DNA of 21,671 nucleotides from a virus, in IMG/VR virus record IMGVR_UViG_3300021559_000324, positions 1 to 21,671 of that record; one strand, 5' to 3'. The notes beneath the pieces are model-generated. The model did not search any database. It saw only the letters and a list, made by a program, of their open reading frames with translations, and had not been told where the DNA came from. This document shows, piece after piece, positions 15,402 through 21,671 of this stretch (position 1 is the first letter of the stretch; every line of letters starts with the position of its first letter). The position numbers and the translations under genes are program-made.

Positions 15402-15436
15402 TACGCCATCCCATAGCGATTACACATCATAACATC

Positions 15437-15634
15437 ATGGAAACATTGCCGAAAATCAGGCGTATCTCCAAAGGAGCGACTTCACAGCCGCTCGGTGCCC
15501 GACTAATGCCAGACGAGAAGGCGACAGTAGAGCGCCATGCAGCCAAAGAACAACGTTCTCGCGCCTGGTTTCTCCGTTTCCTGATTCTGCGCGGCCTTGC
15601 AGAATACGAGCGCGAAATTGCCCTTCACCAATAA
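15437..15634 (+). CDS. Small ribbon-helix-helix-like protein 1
   Basis: This 65-residue basic protein is the first gene of the early operon. After a variable arm it reads LGARLMPDEKATVERHAAKE then SRAWFLRFLILRGL, fitting the strand-helix-helix pattern of ribbon-helix-helix DNA-binding proteins. The start lacks a clear ribosome-binding site and may be used almost leaderless; a later ATG at about 15508 is possible. It could act as a Cro/Cox-like early regulator, but that is inferred only from position. Confidence 0.62.
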   Translation: METLPKIRRISKGATSQPLGARLMPDEKATVERHAAKEQRSRAWFLRFLILRGLAEYEREIALHQ

Positions 15635-15651
15635 CAGCTAAGGACGCCGTC

Positions 15652-15849
15652 ATGTACCCCGACACCAAGCGTATCCGTAACAATCGGCTCACTCTCCGGT
15701 TTGACGACTACGAACACGACCTGATCAAGGCTTTGGCCAATTATCAGGGAGAACAGCCTTCGACCCTCCTGCGCCAGCTGGTGTTGCGGGAAGCTGCGAT
15801 GGCTTTAGGCATTTCCGATAGTGAAATAGTAGGCGCAAAAGCTGCATAA
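15652..15849 (+). CDS. Small ribbon-helix-helix-like protein 2
   Basis: This 65-residue protein has AAGGA upstream of the ATG. RLTLRFDDYEHDLIKALANY followed by PSTLLRQLVLREA is a clear strand-helix-helix pattern, as in CopG/Arc-type DNA-binding proteins. It is the best-formed of three consecutive small proteins of this kind. It probably binds DNA as a dimer; the target is unknown. Confidence 0.72.
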   Translation: MYPDTKRIRNNRLTLRFDDYEHDLIKALANYQGEQPSTLLRQLVLREAAMALGISDSEIVGAKAA

Positions 15850-15888
15850 GCCTAGACCGCAATAAGCAGACAAAGAGCCGACGAAAAG

Positions 15889-16077
15889 ATGCCAGATCAC
15901 GAAATCACCCTTAACGAAGCAGAAAGCGACCTGCTGGAGCGCGTGCGCCAGCAACAGGGCCTGGCTTCGATACAGCAGGCAGCGGAATGGCTTGCCAAGT
16001 CGCGCTTGCGCAAGCAAACAAGGCAGATTTCCGGCCGCGGCCGTGCGCTGTATCCCGTAGAAAGGAAGCAATCGTGA
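15889..16077 (+). CDS. Small ribbon-helix-helix-like protein 3
   Basis: This 62-residue protein reads EITLNEAESDLLERVRQQQG then SIQQAAEWLAKSRLRKQTRQ, again strand-helix-helix followed by a basic tail. The last four bases overlap the GTG start of the Ogr-like gene, so the two are probably translated together. A role as an early regulator or accessory to Ogr is possible but not shown. Confidence 0.65.
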   Translation: MPDHEITLNEAESDLLERVRQQQGLASIQQAAEWLAKSRLRKQTRQISGRGRALYPVERKQS

Positions 16078-16325
16078 GAGTGATTAGCCTGCCTTGCCCG
16101 CATTGCAAATGCCCCGTACGTGCTACGAAAAGCCGCACGATGTCCGATATGTTCAAGGAAATCACGTATCGCTGCACCAATGACGAATGCGGGCACATTT
16201 TCATAGCCGGCCTGGAGGTGCTGCGCACCGTGTCACTGTCGGCAGTCCCCGATTCCGCGGTGCGCATCCCAATGTCCCAGAACGTGCGCAATGCTTGCAT
16301 CAATCAGCTGGCGCTAACGCTGTGA
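16074..16325 (+). CDS. ogr: Late gene transcription activator, Ogr/Delta family
   Basis: A GTG at 16074 overlapping the previous stop (GTGA) gives 83 residues, against about 72 in P2 Ogr. Four cysteines in the family's spacing are seen: C8-x2-C11 and C34-x4-C39 (LPCPHC ... YRCTNDECGHIF), which bind one zinc. Ogr proteins contact RNA polymerase alpha and activate late promoters. A second GTG at 16080 is a possible start. Placement in the early operon instead of after gene D differs from P2 and means its expression should fall under the early promoter and repressor. Confidence 0.88.
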   Translation: MRVISLPCPHCKCPVRATKSRTMSDMFKEITYRCTNDECGHIFIAGLEVLRTVSLSAVPDSAVRIPMSQNVRNACINQLALTL

Positions 16326-16462
16326 GCCGCCCATGAACAGCGCGTCACGCATCCTAGCGCCGCCATAAGCCACCGCTAGCCCCTTTTCCTCCGTCACATC
16401 TTACCCGGCAATGCCCGATTTCAGGCATGCGGGATTCGCTCACCCTTAGCAAAGGTAACAAC
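16326..16462. other. Short spacer with weak hairpin
   Basis: This 137-base stretch holds no convincing gene, only an 11-codon frame starting at about 16333. A small inverted repeat ATGCC/GGCAT lies near 16412-16429 without a T-run. AAAGG at about 16451-16455 serves the following small gene. Confidence 0.4.
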
Positions 16463-16561
16463 ATGAAAAAAATTCTTCTCGATCTGTGCGTTGTCACGTT
16501 CGGCTGCCTACTGATCATGGCTGGCCCTTTGCTGCAAGCCATCGGCGTCATCGGGGGCTAA
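16463..16561 (+). CDS. Very small single-helix membrane protein
   Basis: This 32-residue frame starts MKKILLDLCVVTFGCLLIMA and is hydrophobic almost to its end (GPLLQAIGVIGG). AAAGG lies seven bases upstream. It has one predicted membrane helix with a positive N-terminus. Such tiny hydrophobic genes recur near the replication genes of betaproteobacterial P2-like prophages, as far as I recall, without known function. It lies five bases before the next gene. Confidence 0.5.
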   Translation: MKKILLDLCVVTFGCLLIMAGPLLQAIGVIGG

Positions 16562-16565
16562 AGCC

Positions 16566-16739
16566 ATGTTTGCAAAAAATACCCGCACCCTGCTGATCGA
16601 CAAGTTGGAGCTGCGCAATTGGTTCATCTCGCGCAAGCACTATATCAACCCCGGCCATGCGGCAACGGTGGGCGAAGTGCTGAACGAGCAGATCGCCGTT
16701 TTCATTGACCAACTTGGCGGTATGGCGGAGGCCTGGTGA
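16566..16739 (+). CDS. Small orphan protein in the replication region
   Basis: This 57-residue protein starts MFAKNTRTLLIDKLELRNWF and ends GGMAEAW. It is soluble and mixed in charge. I do not recognise a family. The stop TGA shares its last base with the next ATG, a coupled junction that supports real translation. Confidence 0.58.
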   Translation: MFAKNTRTLLIDKLELRNWFISRKHYINPGHAATVGEVLNEQIAVFIDQLGGMAEAW

Positions 16740-17095
16740 TGGACGTATCCCTGATCGACAATCATTTGTCGTTCCAGTCGGCCGCCGAGGTCATCCGCAG
16801 TCGCGAAATTGCGGCGGCCACGATGACGCCGGCAGACCGTGCGCACGCCGAGTTGGCGAAAGCCCGCAAGTTGATCAAGGTGCGCCAGCCGAAAGTCGGC
16901 GACGTGCTGCAGGTCGCCAAAACCTGGGGCGCAACCAAAGAGGGCGCACGTCGCTCGGTGCTGCGCGCTGCCGGCCTGGATGCCGCTCGCTGGAATTGCC
17001 CGATACATTCATTTAGCGAATCCGAGCGCATCGCTATCAAGGCAGCGGCAGCAGAAGCGCAGCGCGTATTTCGGCAGGTGTTCGATGCAATCTAA
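16739..17095 (+). CDS. Early-region protein of unknown function
   Basis: This 118-residue protein starts at the ATG overlapping the previous stop (a GTG one codon earlier is also in frame). It is alanine-rich and helical. The central part (VGDVLQVAKTWGATKEGARR) looks like a helix-turn-helix, so DNA binding is possible. It ends 11 bases into the replication gene. It sits where P2 has orf80-83 or gpB; I cannot assign it to those. Confidence 0.68.
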   Translation: MDVSLIDNHLSFQSAAEVIRSREIAAATMTPADRAHAELAKARKLIKVRQPKVGDVLQVAKTWGATKEGARRSVLRAAGLDAARWNCPIHSFSESERIAIKAAAAEAQRVFRQVFDAI

Positions 17096-18968
17096 GCGTG
17101 TCATTCTGCCGAACAAAACACGGCACCAGTCGTTCCTCAACTCCGAGCGTTTCGCGCCAGAGCTGGCCCGTTTGCCGTACAAGTGGCGCAAGCGCGTCAT
17201 AGGCCAGGTGCTGGAAAAAATGTCGTGGTCGTCGTGGTACAAAATTTACGAATCCATCGCCACCGATTTTGTGCGCGATTTTGCTGAGCGCTACGTGCCG
17301 GCCGGCGTGGACCTGTCGCAGCACGATGCCGATATCGTCGAGACCGCCAAGAAGGCGGCGGCCCACGTCTACGCATCGCTGCAGATTGCGATTTCAGATA
17401 AGAACGTCCTCGAAATCATCCATTGCCAATGCGAGGAATACGGCATCGAGGCGCCTGAGCTGGACAACCCTAGCGACGTCATCGCCCGCGCGCTCGATCA
17501 CCGCTGGTGGCGGGCGCAGCTGCGCAAGCGCGTATGCCGGGCGTTTGAAGCCGGCAATATCCGGCTCGGCTATGTGCACTACCACGGCGAACCATACGCC
17601 AGCCATGACACCGTGATTGCGCGCCTGGCGCAGAACCGGCGCAACGAACGGACGCTGGAAGCCAACAAGCTGGAAAACGAACACGGTCAGCAATTCACGC
17701 TGGCAGAGCTGGCCGGCACTAGTACTGCCAACAAATCTATACGACGCGGGGAACTCATGTTGCGCATGAATGGCTTTGAAAGCATCGCCAAGGAATTGGG
17801 CGACGAAGGTATTTTTGTTACCCAAACTTGCCCATCGCGCTTTCACTCGACGCTGCACAACGGCAAGCCGAACCCTAAGTACAGCGGCGCCACGCCGCGT
17901 GAGGCCAACGCCTACCTGCAGAAGGCGACGGCGGCCTTGCGGGCGGCCCTGGCCCGCCGCGGTATCGGTATGTACGGTTTTCGCATCGTCGAACCACACC
18001 ACGACGCGACACCGCACTGGCACATGTTGTTGTTCGTTCGCGCCAAGGAAAACTACACCACGCCACACATTGCCGACATTGCCGGGCGTGCCACACGCCT
18101 GATGAAGCGCTATGCCTGGGCAGAAGATCGTGGCGAACCTGGCGCGTTTAAGCGTCGCCTCAAGGTAGTCCGTATCGATTGGAGCCTGGGCAGCGCTGCC
18201 GGCTATATCGCCAAATATGTGGCTAAAAATATCGACGGTGCCCACGTGGGCGATCACAAGACCAAGGACGGTTACACCATCGTTCCCGATTGCGTCGGCG
18301 GTGTTGAGCTGGTGCCGTCTGCCCGGATTGAGGCCTGGGCCGCCTGTTGGGGTATTCGCCAGTTTCAGCAATGGGGCGGTGCGCCTGTCACCGTTTGGCG
18401 TGAACTGCGTCGAATCAAGGAAGAGATGGTCAATCAGGCGCCGGCGCCAATGCGCCGCGCCTGGGATGCAGCGCAAAAGATCGAAGGCGAAAAGCGCGCG
18501 GACTTTGCCGAGTACATGCGTGCACAGGGTGGCCCGATTGTGCCGCGTAAGAACCTGCAAATTACCCTCGCCAAGGATGAGAAAACAGTTATCGGTCGCT
18601 ACGGCGAGACCGTCAAAGTAACACCCTATGGCGTGCATTGCGCGGCACTGGCCGGGGTTGTCTTTAAATCTGTTCGTCACACCTGGACACCTGTGAGGTC
18701 TGCGGCTGGTGGGGTTGAAGTTGCTCTTCCTCGGACTCGTGTAAATAACTGTACGCGACCCACCGATGACTTCTCCGCGAATAGACCGAAGCGCACGTTT
18801 TATGAGTCTCCAACGTTGGATGATCAAGCGAAATGCGAGGTCATCCAAGCCTGGGCGGCAATCAATGCCTGCCCCTACCCACGAATTTTAGTAACTGATC
18901 CAGATCGATCAGATATCTATCGCCAAGAAATAACGAATCAAGAAAACATAGGGGGAAATCATGAGTAA
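17085..18968 (+). CDS. A: Replication initiator, P2 gpA-like HUH endonuclease
   Basis: The ATG at 17085 gives 627 residues, shorter than P2 gpA (about 761); the open frame starts earlier at 16980 but only inside the preceding gene. gpA nicks the origin and starts rolling-circle replication. The HUH motif is seen at H311-W-H313 (EPHHDATPHWHMLLF), and the paired tyrosines at Y374 and Y378 (GYIAKYVAKNIDG), which are the nicking residues. The middle region around LAQNRRNERTLEANKLEN is also typical. The last 80 or so residues are more AT-rich and less conserved-looking. The origin, in P2 inside gene A, was not pinpointed. The end overlaps the next gene by 8 bases. Confidence 0.93.
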   Translation: MQSKRVILPNKTRHQSFLNSERFAPELARLPYKWRKRVIGQVLEKMSWSSWYKIYESIATDFVRDFAERYVPAGVDLSQHDADIVETAKKAAAHVYASLQIAISDKNVLEIIHCQCEEYGIEAPELDNPSDVIARALDHRWWRAQLRKRVCRAFEAGNIRLGYVHYHGEPYASHDTVIARLAQNRRNERTLEANKLENEHGQQFTLAELAGTSTANKSIRRGELMLRMNGFESIAKELGDEGIFVTQTCPSRFHSTLHNGKPNPKYSGATPREANAYLQKATAALRAALARRGIGMYGFRIVEPHHDATPHWHMLLFVRAKENYTTPHIADIAGRATRLMKRYAWAEDRGEPGAFKRRLKVVRIDWSLGSAAGYIAKYVAKNIDGAHVGDHKTKDGYTIVPDCVGGVELVPSARIEAWAACWGIRQFQQWGGAPVTVWRELRRIKEEMVNQAPAPMRRAWDAAQKIEGEKRADFAEYMRAQGGPIVPRKNLQITLAKDEKTVIGRYGETVKVTPYGVHCAALAGVVFKSVRHTWTPVRSAAGGVEVALPRTRVNNCTRPTDDFSANRPKRTFYESPTLDDQAKCEVIQAWAAINACPYPRILVTDPDRSDIYRQEITNQENIGGNHE

Positions 18969-19170
18969 ATCCGCAGCAATGGTCGGCTCCAGAGTGACAT
19001 TTGATAGCGACAACGGCATTCAGGCCGGCTATGTAGTCGACCTACGACGAGACATTGGCAACGGCGAGGTCCACGCATGGATCGAAATCGATCATCAGTG
19101 GCCAGGCATGTTCCAGGCGGTGCCGGCATCTGCTCTGCTTACGAATAGCTCTGAGGACGCCACGACATGA
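18961..19170 (+). CDS. Small orphan protein downstream of gpA
   Basis: This 69-residue protein starts inside the end of the replication gene (GGGGG at about 18951-18955 is the probable ribosome-binding site). It is predicted to be mostly beta (GSRVTFDSDNGIQAGYVV, EVHAWIEIDHQWPGMFQAVP), perhaps a small SH3-like barrel. No family recognised. It overlaps the following gene by four bases (ATGA). Confidence 0.62.
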   Translation: MSKSAAMVGSRVTFDSDNGIQAGYVVDLRRDIGNGEVHAWIEIDHQWPGMFQAVPASALLTNSSEDATT

Positions 19171-19427
19171 GCACCATACCTATGTCCGACGATATATTTT
19201 TGAGGGATTGCCACGTAGACGAGCTGACCGGTATTAAGCGTGGCATCACAATTAATGGGAAAAAGAAGTCCAAATATCAATTGCAGGTCGAGTTCCTACG
19301 CACACGCGGGATTGCGTTTATCGAAAACGCTCGCGGCCGGCCGGTTGTGGTCCGTTCGATTATCGAAGGTGGTCGCGCGACAGCGGCGCCGAAAACAGCA
19401 TGGCAACCAAAAGTCATTGGGGAATAG
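19167..19427 (+). CDS. DUF4224-like small protein next to integrase
   Basis: This 86-residue protein has the order seen in DUF4224 proteins: DDIFLRDCHVDELTG, a basic turn (KKKSKYQLQVEFLRTRGIAF) and NARGRPVVVR. These small proteins are nearly always encoded directly before a phage tyrosine integrase and may help excision or integration, although I know of no proven mechanism. The stop lies one base before the integrase ATG, so the two are coupled. Confidence 0.82.
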   Translation: MSTIPMSDDIFLRDCHVDELTGIKRGITINGKKKSKYQLQVEFLRTRGIAFIENARGRPVVVRSIIEGGRATAAPKTAWQPKVIGE

Positions 19428-19428
19428 T

Positions 19429-20514
19429 ATGGGACGTAAGCCAACAACACATTCAAATCTACCTCCGCGCATGCGCGCCCGTACTCAGCGCAGCGGAAAG
19501 ATTTATTTTTACTATGACACAGGAGACAAACCGCGCCGCGAAATACCACTCGGCGGCGACTATGTTGAGGCAGTGCGCAAGTGGTCGGAATTGGAAATAG
19601 ACACAAAGGTAAATCCGTCCAAGCTTGTTACGTTCCGCTACGCATGCGAGATTTATCAGAAAAAATATTTGCCGGCGAACAAACGGAAAACGCGCATCGA
19701 AAAATTGCGGCAGTTGGAAACGCTGTATCTATTTTTCGATAATCCGCCGGCGCCTTTGGACGACATCAAACCGATTCATATTCGGCAGTTCATGGATTGG
19801 CGCATTAAGCTCACTCAGGACAAGTTACGCCAAGAAGGTAAGCCTGTCGCGGGTCATGAGGGCGAAGTCGCAGCAAACCGTGAAAAAGCACTTATTTCTC
19901 ATGTATGGAACGCAGCGCGCGACAGTGGCTTGACCGACAAAGCGAATCCATGCGCCGGTATCAAGGCATACAAGGAAAGCGGGCGCGACGTGTATGTATA
20001 CGACGACATGTATTCGGCAGTTTGGAATGTAGCTGATGTGCCGCTGCAGGAGGCAATGGATTTGACGTACTTGTCCGGCGCCAGGCCGGCGGATGTCCTT
20101 AAAATCGACGAGCGTGATCTACGTGAAGGCTCTATCGAGGTCCAGCAAAATAAGACTACGCAAAAACAGCGTATTGCAATTCAAGGTGAGCTGGCCATAC
20201 TGATTGATCGGATTTTGAAACGTAAGCGCGCTATCAACGGGACGGTAGTCTCCACCCGCCTGTTGGTCAACGAAGTTGGGCAACCTTTGACCTATTACGC
20301 CTTGCGTTCACGTTTCGACAAATCGCGCGACATCGCCGCAATTGAAAAATCCGCGTTCCAGTTCCGTGACCTGCGCGCGAAAGCTGGGACTGACAAGACC
20401 GATAGCAGCGGCGACATTCGGCAGGCGCAGAAACAATTAGGCCATGCCAGCGTGACGATGACAGAACACTATGTAAGAAAGAGGCGCGGGGACAAAGTCA
20501 CACCAACCAAATAG
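19429..20514 (+). CDS. int: Tyrosine integrase
   Basis: The ATG at 19429 gives 361 residues; an open frame extends upstream only through the DUF4224 gene. Catalytic residues visible: R219 (LSGARPADVL), K242 or K246, R316 (QFRDLRAKAG), H339 (QLGHASVTMT) and the nucleophile Y348 (EHYVRKR). In the HxxR box the histidine is replaced by R313, a form I believe common in this subfamily. The N-terminal region (about 1-60) is basic and may bind arm sites; a core-binding domain follows. It should catalyse insertion and excision at att sites. It lies at the right end of the early operon, as in phiCTX-like members of the group rather than in P2 itself. Confidence 0.94.
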   Translation: MGRKPTTHSNLPPRMRARTQRSGKIYFYYDTGDKPRREIPLGGDYVEAVRKWSELEIDTKVNPSKLVTFRYACEIYQKKYLPANKRKTRIEKLRQLETLYLFFDNPPAPLDDIKPIHIRQFMDWRIKLTQDKLRQEGKPVAGHEGEVAANREKALISHVWNAARDSGLTDKANPCAGIKAYKESGRDVYVYDDMYSAVWNVADVPLQEAMDLTYLSGARPADVLKIDERDLREGSIEVQQNKTTQKQRIAIQGELAILIDRILKRKRAINGTVVSTRLLVNEVGQPLTYYALRSRFDKSRDIAAIEKSAFQFRDLRAKAGTDKTDSSGDIRQAQKQLGHASVTMTEHYVRKRRGDKVTPTK

Positions 20515-20699
20515 GTTGCAAATCAAGCCATATTCACTTTGCGGCATCGTAAACCAGATTTGTCGTTACAATGTTGCAAAATTGGGCTGGGGGTGTACTT
20601 TAAGAAGCTTTTGTATTAATATTTGCCTTAATACGTCCCCCGCCTCTGTTCCCGGTCATTTAATCATGTGCCGGTCAATCAAGCGGGGGATTTCTCTTT
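20515..20699 (+). promoter_or_regulatory. Leader of the AbiF-like gene
   Basis: This 185-base AT-rich spacer contains the following. GTTGCAAA occurs twice as a direct repeat (20515-20522 and 20573-20580). A promoter-like TTGCAA (20574-20579) is followed by TACTTT (20596-20601) with 16-base spacing. CCGGTCA occurs twice (20652-20658 and 20671-20677). A stem TCCCCCGC/GCGGGGGA (20636-20643 and 20683-20690) encloses an inner CCGG/CCGG hairpin. The 3' arm includes the GGGGGA that best serves as ribosome-binding site, nine bases before the ATG. It could encode a small structured RNA or a translation switch. It may also contain part of the attachment region next to int. Confidence 0.5.
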
Positions 20700-21671
20700 A
20701 TGCTGCCAGTTGGCTCATATTCCAATATCAAGTTTCATCTAACCGCTTCGCAACAAATTTCTTTGCTCAAAGAGCGGGGCATGGTTTTCACAGATGAAAT
20801 ATCCGCGCAAAAAACACTGTTAAACCTTGGCTACTATCGGTTTGCAGGCTATTTTTATTCTTTTCGCAAGACAAATCCTAGAGGGACGCCAGGGCGGCAA
20901 GACGAATTTCAGGCAGGAACAAGTTTTGCTATCGTGGAACAACTTGCCGAATTTGATCGTCTGCTCCGGCTAATGGTACTGGATGCAGCAGCCTGTATTG
21001 AGGTCGCAGTGCGTTGCGATATTGCTCATAGGCTGGGTGTGCAACATAGAATTGCACATGAACAACCTTCTTTGTTAGATGCCAAGTTTGGCGTTACGAT
21101 CGATCCAGTAACCGGCAGAACTGAGTATGCTGAATGGAGAGACAAATTAGCTGCCGCCGTACATCGCGCAAGAAGAGAAGACTTCGTTAAACACCACATC
21201 AATAAATATGGTGGGCGAATGCCAATCTGGACCATCATTGAGGTCTGGGATTTCGGATTGCTTTCAAGATTTTTTGCGGGAATGCAGTTCAAAGATCAGA
21301 CACACATTGCGCGTCGTTACGGCCTGCAACAAGGCCAACATCTAGCGTCCTGGCTTCGGTCAATCAATTTCGTTAGAAACGTGTCAGCGCACCATTCAAG
21401 ACTTTGGAACCGTAATATTGTTGAACGTCCCACCTTTCAGAAAACTCAACCTCACGAGCATTTACATCACTTGACACAGGATGTGCACGCACAAACGCGA
21501 GTATATGGATCGCTGTGTATTCTTAAGTCAATGCTAAGGGTAGCGTCGCCTGATAACAACTGGACAGAACGTCTTCGCGCACTATGCCAAACATTTCCAG
21601 TAAATCCGATAGTCAGTTTACAGGACGCTGGATTTCCTCCCGACTGGGAGCAAAAAACCATCTGGAATTAA
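20700..21671 (+). CDS. AbiD/AbiF-family (Abi_2) HEPN abortive-infection protein
   Basis: This 323-residue protein is a complete member of the Abi_2 family by pattern: ISLLKERGMVF near the N-terminus, then LLNLGYYRFAGYFYSFRK, EFDRLLRLMVLDAAACIEVA, MPIWTIIEVWDFGLLSRFF and the strongly diagnostic INFVRNVSAHHSRLWNRNI. The R226-N-x3-H231 motif is the predicted HEPN ribonuclease site. Such proteins stop phage growth by cleaving RNA when triggered. The gene is AT-richer than the early operon and ends at the last base of the window. Whether it lies inside the prophage or just beyond the attachment site cannot be decided here. Confidence 0.9.
   Translation: MLPVGSYSNIKFHLTASQQISLLKERGMVFTDEISAQKTLLNLGYYRFAGYFYSFRKTNPRGTPGRQDEFQAGTSFAIVEQLAEFDRLLRLMVLDAAACIEVAVRCDIAHRLGVQHRIAHEQPSLLDAKFGVTIDPVTGRTEYAEWRDKLAAAVHRARREDFVKHHINKYGGRMPIWTIIEVWDFGLLSRFFAGMQFKDQTHIARRYGLQQGQHLASWLRSINFVRNVSAHHSRLWNRNIVERPTFQKTQPHEHLHHLTQDVHAQTRVYGSLCILKSMLRVASPDNNWTERLRALCQTFPVNPIVSLQDAGFPPDWEQKTIWN

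Noticed and set aside
17394-18848. Reverse-strand frame (484 codons) opposite the replication gene
   Set aside because: The forward frame carries the HUH and double-tyrosine motifs; the reverse frame is a GC-driven shadow.
1-21671. CRISPR arrays, tRNA or rRNA genes, transposases
   Set aside because: No regularly spaced repeats, no cloverleaf-like sequence, no transposase-like frames or terminal inverted repeats were found by eye.

Overview
The window is most of a P2-like (Peduoviridae-type) prophage, most likely from a betaproteobacterium of the Oxalobacteraceae (Janthinobacterium/Duganella/Collimonas-like). This rests on the order O-N-M-L-X-(holins-endolysin-Rz/Rz1)-R-S-V-W-J-I-H, on overlapping ATGA-type gene junctions, and on GC-rich late genes whose proteins resemble the P2 homologues. 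The host assignment is a guess from protein style and base composition, not from a search.

Layout. Bases 1-5774 hold the head and lysis genes on the + strand: capsid scaffold/protease (5' cut by the window edge), major capsid, terminase small subunit, head completion, tail X, two small holin-like membrane proteins, an M15 peptidase endolysin, spanins (Rz with nested Rz1), and tail-completion genes R and S. Bases 5775-6900 are an accessory spot between S and V. It has a reverse-strand orphan gene, a bidirectional terminator, a 14-bp palindrome and a stem-rich stretch that may encode a structured RNA. Bases 6901-11797 hold the baseplate and tail-fibre genes V, W, J, I and H. At about 11797 gene H runs directly into the C-terminal half of late gene D. 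Genes G, FI, FII, E, E', T, U and the start of D are gone, so this prophage should not be able to build a contractile tail by itself.

Bases 12550-15363 are a reverse-strand, lower-GC operon that starts with an XRE-type repressor. It continues with an exported cysteine-rich protein, a single-pass membrane protein whose cytoplasmic part shares two sequence blocks with the repressor in swapped order, and an orphan protein. A 73-bp divergent region separates this operon from the early operon. It contains a perfect 14-bp palindrome inside the spacer of a good sigma70-like promoter. The early operon (15437-20514, + strand) has three ribbon-helix-helix-like small proteins, an Ogr/Delta late activator, small orphans, a gpA-type HUH replication initiator, a DUF4224-like small protein and a tyrosine integrase.

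The right end (20515-21671) carries an AbiD/AbiF (Abi_2) HEPN-type abortive-infection protein. Its leader has a promoter-like sequence, direct repeats and a stem-loop whose 3' arm contains the likely ribosome-binding site. This leader plus HEPN protein, and the repressor-linked membrane/exported operon, are the best candidates for an undescribed system here. No tRNA, rRNA, CRISPR array or insertion sequence was seen.
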